Source: an uncultured Flavonifractor sp. (lineage in GTDB: Bacteria; Bacillota; Clostridia; Oscillospirales; Oscillospiraceae). From it: 36,304 bases of DNA. Positions 31,564 through 36,304 of the stretch are shown piece after piece. Location of the stretch: assembly GCA_944383135.1 (NCBI GenBank), contig CALWOL010000110.1:1-36304 (forward strand), written 5' to 3'. Below the pieces are notes generated by a model that was not told the DNA's origin, did not search any database, and saw only the letters and a program-made list of their open reading frames with translations. The position numbers were made by a program, and so were the translations under genes. Numbering within the stretch: the first letter of the stretch is position 1; each line of letters opens with the position of its first letter.

Positions 31564-33048
31564 TCAGAAGGGTTTCAGGGCAAATCTGAGCTGGAAGTCG
31601 GTGGGCTTGGTTTTCTTCTCCTTTTCGTACCACACGGTGTCCAGGACGCCCTTCAGCATGGCGTTGCGGCCGGCGGCGTCAGCGGCGTCATAGGCGTCCA
31701 GCACCGCCCGAATCTTCTTGGCCAGGGAAGTGGGGTCCGCCAGCCTGGCCTGCTCAATGGTGCGCTCGGTCTCCCGCTGCCGGCGCTCCAGACCGGCAAT
31801 CTTCTCCTTCACCGCCGCCATCCGCTCCCGGAAGGTGGGCAGGTCGTACTCCTCCAGCTCCAGCAGCTCGTACAGCCGGTTCTTCTGCCGCTGGGCAGCG
31901 GCCAGCTCCTTCTTGATGGCCTCCAGAGCGCTGTCCAGTACCGAGGTGTCCCGGCCGGCTCCGGCCTGCTGCTCCAGCTCCATCCGGGCAAGGGTTTCCC
32001 CCAGATAGGACAGGATGCGCCCTTCCGCCAGCTCGAACTTGGTGGAGGCGCAGCACCCCGGCCGGGTGCAGAGCAGGTAGGGGGTACCTTTCAGGGTCAG
32101 CCGCTGCATGTGCTGCCCACAGTTGGCGCACAGTACCAGTCCGGCCAGGGCGCTGCGCACCGTGCCGTCCCGCTTGGAGGGGATATATCGCCCGGCCAGG
32201 ATGGCCTGCACCTGGTCATAGGTTTCCTGGGACACGATGGCCGGGTGCATCCCGTCCACGATGGTCCACTGGTCCCGGGGATTGTAGATGGTGATATGCT
32301 TGGGGTTTCCCTTGGCACCCTTGCGGATATGGGTTTTCTGATCCCAAACAATCTTGCCGGCAAAGGTGGGGTTGCGGAGAATGTGGGCCACGCTGTTCCT
32401 GGTAAACTCCGCCGAGCGGTGGGGCTTGGCCCCCAGGGAGTTGACGTGCCGTGCGATGGACACGCAGCCGTAGCCCTGGAGATACAGGTCGTACATCATC
32501 CGCACGAACTTGGCCTCCGGCTCATAGATCTCCAGGGTGGGCTTCCGGTCCACCGTGACCTTCCGGTAGCCATAGGGGGCGTTGGCCACGTAGCAGCCGT
32601 CCTGGATGGTCTGCTTCAGGCCCCGGCGCAGCCGCTTGTTGATGATCTTGTACTCCCGGCGGGACATGAAGGTCTTGAACTCCGCCATCTCGTCATCCAG
32701 GTCATCGGACAGGTCATAGGTTTTTTCCGGGGTGACGATGAGGGTGCCGGAATCCCGGAAGGCGTCCAGGATGATGCCCTGGTCCTTCATCCGGCCACGG
32801 GAGAGCCGGTCCAGGTCCATCACCAGTACCGCGTCATACCGGCCGTCCTCCACGTCCTCCAGCAGCCGCAGCATCTCCGGCCGGGCGTACAGGCTCTCTC
32901 CGCTGACCACCTCGTAGTAGGTCTCAATGATATGGATGTCGTGGGCGGCGGCGAAGGCGGCCAGAGCCTTGCGGTGCTTGGCCAGCACTTCCTGGGTGTC
33001 CATGCCCTCCTCCATCCGGGATTTGCGCAGATATTCGGCTGCGTCCAT
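31564..33048 (-). CDS. Large serine recombinase
   Basis: A 494-aa site-specific recombinase. The resolvase domain (residues 1-150) has the catalytic serine in AAEYLRKSR (S10) and the DLDRLSRGR motif. The recombinase domain follows (NAPYGYRKVTVDRKPTL...GYGCVSIARHVNSLG), then a zinc ribbon LCANCGQHM...CTRPGCC, and a long coiled coil (~365-440). The ATG at 33048 has GGCAGGTG about 6 nt upstream; a GTG at 33057 is the alternative but lies within that ribosome site. Size is typical of this group (450-550 aa). Its 3' end lies ~75 bp from the interrupted Cys-rich gene, placing it at the element edge like spoIVCA or tndX. Confidence 0.93.
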   Translation of the reverse strand: MDAAEYLRKSRMEEGMDTQEVLAKHRKALAAFAAAHDIHIIETYYEVVSGESLYARPEMLRLLEDVEDGRYDAVLVMDLDRLSRGRMKDQGIILDAFRDSGTLIVTPEKTYDLSDDLDDEMAEFKTFMSRREYKIINKRLRRGLKQTIQDGCYVANAPYGYRKVTVDRKPTLEIYEPEAKFVRMMYDLYLQGYGCVSIARHVNSLGAKPHRSAEFTRNSVAHILRNPTFAGKIVWDQKTHIRKGAKGNPKHITIYNPRDQWTIVDGMHPAIVSQETYDQVQAILAGRYIPSKRDGTVRSALAGLVLCANCGQHMQRLTLKGTPYLLCTRPGCCASTKFELAEGRILSYLGETLARMELEQQAGAGRDTSVLDSALEAIKKELAAAQRQKNRLYELLELEEYDLPTFRERMAAVKEKIAGLERRQRETERTIEQARLADPTSLAKKIRAVLDAYDAADAAGRNAMLKGVLDTVWYEKEKKTKPTDFQLRFALKPF

Positions 33049-33097
33049 GTCGTTCACCTGCCTTTTGTGGCACCAATGTTCGATTTCTGGCGGTTTA

Positions 33098-33131
33098 AGA
33101 GGCCGGGGCGAAAGCCCCGGCTCTTTTTTAT
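33098..33131 (+). terminator. Terminator-like hairpin upstream of the recombinase
   Basis: AGAGGCCGGGGC-GAAA-GCCCCGGCTCT followed by TTTTTT. The U tract is on the plus strand, so it would stop transcripts coming from the recombinase side; on the minus strand it is only a hairpin with CTCTTAAA after it. The rest of the 33049-33215 gap has no gene that I can support. Confidence 0.7.
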
Positions 33132-33215
33132 ATTCAGGCAGCCCGCTGGCTGTCTCCGGTCAGATAGTTAATCAATGCGTTCGGTTTGTGAGATGGTGTG
33201 TCCGAGTTGGACATG

Positions 33216-33746
33216 TCATCCAATATTGCGGTTTTCCCCGTAATAAATTTTCCCACTGTGGAGGATTTTCCGGTAGCCGCAGCCCAGAGCAAAGCCCTTG
33301 TCTGGGTGGATGCACCGGCCTGCGTCGCTGCATGACTCATAGCGTGAGCAACAGTCAAAATCCTTTGGATAGCGGTTCACGCACTCCTTGACTACCGAAA
33401 GAAGAAAGTCGGTATACCACGAGACGGGATGCGCTTCATCAAGTATGAGCCGCAGATAAAGGGGATCGGACTTTACCTCTTTTATGGGAGTGTCCGGTGG
33501 GATTATGTCGGAAAAGAGAGCAGGAATGGCCAGATAATGCTGCTTGCCCCGGATGTGTAGGCGGAATGCGGTGAAATTAGAAAGATAGACCACGCTGTAC
33601 CCTTGTGTAGATACCAGCGTGAGCTGGCTTGGGTCACAGCCTTGAGTGGCCACGCACTCCCGCAGCTGGGGCATGAGTGGCTGTAAGGCTTCAAATTCTT
33701 TGTGCTCGGGTCCACTGAACCCAGTCATGGATAATTGTTCGTTCAC
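33216..33746 (-). CDS. Hypothetical element protein with C-terminal Cys motif
   Basis: A 176-aa protein of unknown function. The C-terminal ~45 residues hold DCCSRYESCSDAGRCIHPDK and then GCGYRKILHSGKIYYGENRN, a Cys motif (C-C-x5-C-x5-C-x10-C) that I associate with clostridial phage/element proteins and that could bind zinc or an iron-sulfur cluster. The N-terminal part has mixed alpha/beta character without a motif I know. Its start is GTG 33746, preceded by GGAGGAGG on the minus strand. It lies 25 bp downstream of the exonuclease gene and is probably co-transcribed with it. Confidence 0.75.
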   Translation of the reverse strand: MNEQLSMTGFSGPEHKEFEALQPLMPQLRECVATQGCDPSQLTLVSTQGYSVVYLSNFTAFRLHIRGKQHYLAIPALFSDIIPPDTPIKEVKSDPLYLRLILDEAHPVSWYTDFLLSVVKECVNRYPKDFDCCSRYESCSDAGRCIHPDKGFALGCGYRKILHSGKIYYGENRNIG

Positions 33747-33771
33747 GGAAGTGCCTCCTCCTGTGGTTGAC

Positions 33772-34725
33772 TCAATAGAAAGAAACGCCGCAGATCTTCA
33801 GCAGATGAACTTCGTTGATTAGCTGTATTCCGTGGCCTTTGTCCTGCATTTCATGTGCGATAGCGAGGGCGGCTTCGTACTGAGCCGAGTCCTCGGTCTG
33901 AGTATCTTGAAAGCCATATACAAGATAATCCGTCTGTTCAGAGAGATTATATGTGACCGAGCCACCAGCGGCGGAGATGAGCTTCTTGGCGGCTGAGTAG
34001 GGAAATGTGAATGTACCTGTGAGAAAGAGCTGTTTACCGGCCAGCGGCTGCTCAACAGGGGAGAAGGAGAAAGTCTCTATTGGTGTACAACAGGAGTAGA
34101 CTGCATTGAGCAGGGGAGAATCAGGATACTTTTCGCATATTTTATTAAATAGGGCAAGGGTACAGTATGCATCGTCCAAAGCCCGATGGGTCTGCCTGTC
34201 AGACAAGGACAACGCACCAATCAGGGTGTCGAGCTTATGATTGGGTAGTTCCGGAAAGGCTTTTTTTGCTAAAGCGCAGGTGTCCAAGCAGGTAAAACTG
34301 GGATGGATCCCACATGATTCAAGCGTCGGGATCAAAAAGGATAAATCAAAACCAACGTTGTGTCCTAGGATGAGAGAGTCCCCCAGGAAGGAGACGATTT
34401 GACTGGACAGAGAGGAAAAGAGGGGAGCGGTAGCCACATCCTCATTGGTAATCCCGGTGATTTTAGTAATGCGGGTGGGAATAGGTATCTCAGGATTGAC
34501 AAAAGAAGAAAATTCAGCACAGGGCTTGCCGGCCGAAACCTTAACCATGCCGATCTCTATAATTTTGTCCGCTCCAGGTTTCAAGCCGGTCGTTTCCACG
34601 TCCAGTACAACATAATCGGAAATCCTGGTAATTGTATTCCATTTGTTCCACTTTAAGTGGGTAAAGGATTTGTTTTTGTCAGCCTTTGTGGACTGGGGGT
34701 AGGGAATATGGTCGTTGGTAGGCAT
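33772..34725 (-). CDS. DnaQ-like 3'-5' exonuclease with BRCT domain
   Basis: A 317-aa DEDDh exonuclease fused to a BRCT domain. Catalytic residues visible are D42 and E44 in VVLDVETTGL, D127 in GHNVGFDLSFLIP, and H180/D185 in THRALDDAYCTL. The BRCT domain starts near residue 228 (LAGKQLFLTGTFTFPYSAAKKLISAAGGSV) and ends with the protein. ATG 34725 follows AAAGGAGA at 8 nt. The gene is visibly AT-richer than the core genome, showing foreign origin. The combination suggests a role in DNA repair or in replication of the element; the Cys protein next to it may be a partner. Confidence 0.88.
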   Translation of the reverse strand: MPTNDHIPYPQSTKADKNKSFTHLKWNKWNTITRISDYVVLDVETTGLKPGADKIIEIGMVKVSAGKPCAEFSSFVNPEIPIPTRITKITGITNEDVATAPLFSSLSSQIVSFLGDSLILGHNVGFDLSFLIPTLESCGIHPSFTCLDTCALAKKAFPELPNHKLDTLIGALSLSDRQTHRALDDAYCTLALFNKICEKYPDSPLLNAVYSCCTPIETFSFSPVEQPLAGKQLFLTGTFTFPYSAAKKLISAAGGSVTYNLSEQTDYLVYGFQDTQTEDSAQYEAALAIAHEMQDKGHGIQLINEVHLLKICGVSFY

Positions 34726-34766
34726 GATATCTATCTCCTTTACCTCTCTTGCGTTTAACCGGGACA

Positions 34767-35390
34767 TTATTTTATCTTCCGGCGCAGTTCCACCACCACG
34801 CCGATGATCTGAACGGGAAGGGATTCAACATCGGCGGGAGAATAGATGCGCGGAGGATAAGCCGGATTGGTGGGACGCAGCTCCAGGCTGCCGTCCCATT
34901 TTCGTATGACCTGCTTGAGGGTGGCTTCCCCGCCGTTGACCAGCACGGCGCAGTCGTCCCCGCTCTCGCAGGTCGTTTCTTTGCGGAGAATGACGGTGTC
35001 ACCCTCCAGATAGCGGGGGTACATGCTGTCCCCCTTGACCCGAAGGCCAAAATACTGCCTGTCGCCGGAGCCCCAGGCCGCCGGGATCTCCTCCCAATCC
35101 AGGATGCCCTCTATGGCCTCCAGGGGGATGCCGGCGGGAATCGTACCAAGTACCGGGATACGGATGCCGGCGGAAGAACTGCCCGACGCCTCACCCAGCA
35201 GCTCGCTGGTGGTTACGCCTAAGTAGTCGGCCAGCATCTGAACTTTTTCGACAGATGGCATACTACCACGGCGTTCAATCTGGTTTATCAGATCTTTGCC
35301 GGCACCGCTTTCCTTACATGCAACAGTTGGCTTGACGCCTTTCTGCTCACAGTAATATTTGATTTTTTGCACAAAATCCTTGGCGTCCAA
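34767..35390 (-). CDS. S24/LexA-type repressor
   Basis: A 207-aa phage-type repressor. The N-terminal helix-turn-helix (residues ~8-65) contains ESGAGKDLINQIERRGSMPS and VEKVQMLADYLGV. The C-terminal S24 peptidase domain has the catalytic serine S122 in GDSMYP and lysine K159 in EATLKQVIR, and A86-G87 in TIPAGIPL is a candidate self-cleavage bond. It probably keeps the element quiet and is released by RecA after DNA damage. The start is TTG 35390, preceded by AAGGAG at 9 nt; the overlapping ATG is out of frame. It faces a divergent promoter with paired operators. Confidence 0.9.
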   Translation of the reverse strand: MDAKDFVQKIKYYCEQKGVKPTVACKESGAGKDLINQIERRGSMPSVEKVQMLADYLGVTTSELLGEASGSSSAGIRIPVLGTIPAGIPLEAIEGILDWEEIPAAWGSGDRQYFGLRVKGDSMYPRYLEGDTVILRKETTCESGDDCAVLVNGGEATLKQVIRKWDGSLELRPTNPAYPPRIYSPADVESLPVQIIGVVVELRRKIK

Positions 35391-35418
35391 GGGGCATCAC
35401 TCCTTAATAAAAGGAATC

Positions 35419-35487
35419 TGACATTCCAGACAAATAATCTTCAATAGAAGAAAAAAGATTGACATTCTAAAATTGAAGATTTATGAT
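35419..35487 (+). promoter_or_regulatory. Divergent control region: promoter and candidate repressor operators
   Basis: TTGACA (35459-35464), 17 bp, TATGAT (35482-35487) drives the rightward genes. TGACATTC occurs at 35419-35426 and at 35460-35467, 41 bp apart, the second overlapping the -35 box. AATCTTCAAT (35436-35445) is perfectly mirrored by ATTGAAGATT (35472-35481) within the spacer. The first TGACATTC copy also sits in GGAAT-CTGAC-ATTCC. These are plausible operators for the S24 repressor. Confidence 0.7.
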
Positions 35488-35538
35488 TATGTCATAGAAA
35501 CCGTTAGTTTTCACGGAGGCAGAAGGGGGGCGCAAAAT

Positions 35539-35757
35539 ATGAAATGGCTCCGAAAATTTATGTACCGAGCAAAGCGACGGGTATTCTTGCTGTGTAAGCC
35601 GCAAGATCTGACCGTCTATCTATTCCAGGGAGTAGAGAAGGTTGGCATGACCGGCCTGTATGATCCGGAAGAATCATGCGGTTGGGGCACTGTCAAAGTG
35701 GAGTGGGCTTCTGCTGAAATGTGTATGATTCAGATCCGTCCGCCAGTGTATAGGTAA
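35539..35757 (+). CDS. Small basic protein of unknown function
   Basis: Seventy-two residues, starting KWLRKFMYRAKRRVFLLCKP and ending EMCMIQIRPPVYR. The basic N-terminal third could bind nucleic acid, but no known family is recognised. ATG 35539 follows AGAAGGGGGG at 8 nt. An in-frame TTG at 35473 lies inside the promoter and is not credible. It is the first gene after the rightward promoter, the position of a Cro-like or other early control protein. Confidence 0.5.
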   Translation: MKWLRKFMYRAKRRVFLLCKPQDLTVYLFQGVEKVGMTGLYDPEESCGWGTVKVEWASAEMCMIQIRPPVYR

Positions 35758-35842
35758 GTCCCAATAAAGCGGCATGGAAGCCTGTGGTTACATTTTAACA
35801 CATAGAACAAACTCCAACAAGCCCCAAAGGAGGTGAGGCTGC

Positions 35843-36058
35843 ATGAGAATCAAGGAAGTTCGGGAGGCCATGGGGCTGACCAGGACACAGTTAGCGGACT
35901 GTCTGGGCGTTACCGTAGTTGCTGTACGGAAGTGGGAGATGGGGCTGACTATGCCGAGTGCGGAGAAATTACCCATCCTGGCTAATCTGCTCCACTGCAC
36001 TATTGATGCCCTCTATGGCCGGGCCGGGCCCGCACAGCCGGACGGGGAGGCCAGCTAA
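35843..36058 (+). CDS. Small XRE-family helix-turn-helix regulator
   Basis: A 71-aa XRE protein consisting of little more than the DNA-binding domain: IKEVREAMGLTRTQLADCLGVTVVAVRKWEMGLTMPSAEKLPILANLL. The ribosome site AAAGGAGGTG precedes ATG 35843. It likely acts in the lysis/lysogeny-like switch together with the divergent S24 repressor, in the place of a Cro or excisionase activator. The 85-bp gap before it shows nothing further. Confidence 0.85.
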   Translation: MRIKEVREAMGLTRTQLADCLGVTVVAVRKWEMGLTMPSAEKLPILANLLHCTIDALYGRAGPAQPDGEAS

Positions 36059-36097
36059 TCCCTATAACCATTTTACCCCAATGAGGAGGAGATAACC

Positions 36098-36304
36098 ATG
36101 CCGGAGGATTGCCGGAATATTTACAAAACCTACCGCAAAGCTGCCGGTTTTACCCAGGAGGCGGCAGCGGAGCGCCTGGCATCAGCGTGGAGAGCCTGAG
36201 GGCATATGAAACCGGCCAGCGGATTCCATCCAATGATGTGGTGGAGCTGATGTCCATTCTGTACAACGATCTGAGCCTGATCGTCCGGCATGTCCATTCG
36301 ACGA
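36098..36304 (+). pseudogene. Second XRE-type protein, frameshifted and cut by the window end
   Basis: From ATG 36098 (ribosome site GAGGAGGAG) the frame reads MPEDCRNIYKTYRKAAGF and TQEAAAERLASAWRA, then stops. If one G is added at 36178-36180 (CTGGC read as CTGGGC) the frame continues as LGISVESLRAYETGQRIPSN and DVVELMSILYNDLSLIVR to the window end, a normal XRE domain. It is therefore a one-base deletion, either real or a sequencing error. The protein would be ~65 residues or more. Confidence 0.7.

Larger units (their letters stand above)
31488..36304. mobile_element. Integrated mobile element (prophage or IME), left part
   Basis: From the recombinase 3' end to beyond the window the genes are element-type: a large serine recombinase, a small Cys-rich protein, an exonuclease-BRCT protein, an S24 repressor, a divergent lytic-like promoter, a small ORF and XRE proteins. 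GC content falls clearly around 33.2-35.8 kb. The left junction must lie near 31490-31563. The right end and attachment site are outside the window. Confidence 0.75.

Noticed and set aside
33134..33358. 74-codon minus-strand frame downstream of the Cys-motif protein
   Set aside because: It overlaps the 33216-33746 gene in another frame and has no ribosome site or motif.
35473..35538. Longer form of the small basic protein starting at TTG 35473
   Set aside because: The TTG lies between the -35 and -10 boxes of the rightward promoter.
1..36304. tRNA genes, rRNA genes or CRISPR arrays
   Set aside because: I looked for cloverleaf signatures, rRNA motifs and regularly spaced repeats by eye and found none. 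In particular no tRNA is visible at the element junction.

Overview
The window is about 36 kb of GC-rich chromosome from a spore-forming, high-GC member of the Clostridia. A gut Oscillospiraceae-like bacterium (Flavonifractor/Lawsonibacter/Oscillibacter type) is my best guess. The basis is a SpoVAC gene, class III fructose bisphosphatase, gatA-gatB translational coupling, strong AGGAGG ribosome sites, TTGACA/TATAAT promoters with 17 bp spacers, and heavy GC bias at third codon positions. The species cannot be named from the sequence alone.

Layout. 1-1825: end of gatA and all of gatB (tRNA-dependent Gln/Asn formation). 1885-2319: a spoVAC gene without its usual partners. 2335-7872: a signalling and catabolic block, consisting of a PocR-domain histidine kinase, an AraC-type response regulator, a promoter region with a perfect palindrome, a CyuA-like iron-sulfur lyase that lacks a signature segment, a metal-dependent amidohydrolase, and a second amidohydrolase cut off after its N-terminus. 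7869-10246 (minus): a large membrane protein coupled to a HIT hydrolase. 10373-11100: a gene-free stretch with a strong promoter, a candidate ~520-nt structured RNA and a dense palindrome array. 11100-11762 (minus): an HD-domain hydrolase.

11850-19782 is the metabolic centrepiece. A promoter and a leader with a textbook intrinsic terminator precede larE-larB-larC, which build the nickel-pincer nucleotide cofactor. These run directly into a five-gene nickel/peptide-type ABC importer whose binding protein and LarC both carry His-rich metal-binding stretches. Uptake and insertion of nickel thus appear to be one attenuated operon. No larA-type enzyme is in the window.

19790-30765 is ordinary core genome: two MarR-controlled operons (one with a YczE-like membrane protein, one with a heterodimeric ABC exporter), fbp, a Na/phosphate cotransporter with a PhoU tail, an FMN-riboswitch-controlled ribU, and a SLOG protein. 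Most genes are separated by clear hairpin terminators.

30768 to the end: a Cys-rich gene whose conserved reading frame runs upstream past any start codon into the end of a mobile element. The element (about 31.5 kb to beyond the window) has a large serine recombinase, a small Cys-rich protein, a DnaQ-like exonuclease with a BRCT domain, an S24-type repressor facing a divergent promoter region with paired operators, and small XRE regulators, one frameshifted. Base composition is clearly lower in GC around 33.2-35.8 kb. The element may reversibly interrupt the Cys-rich gene, in the manner of skin-type elements of spore formers; this is inference.
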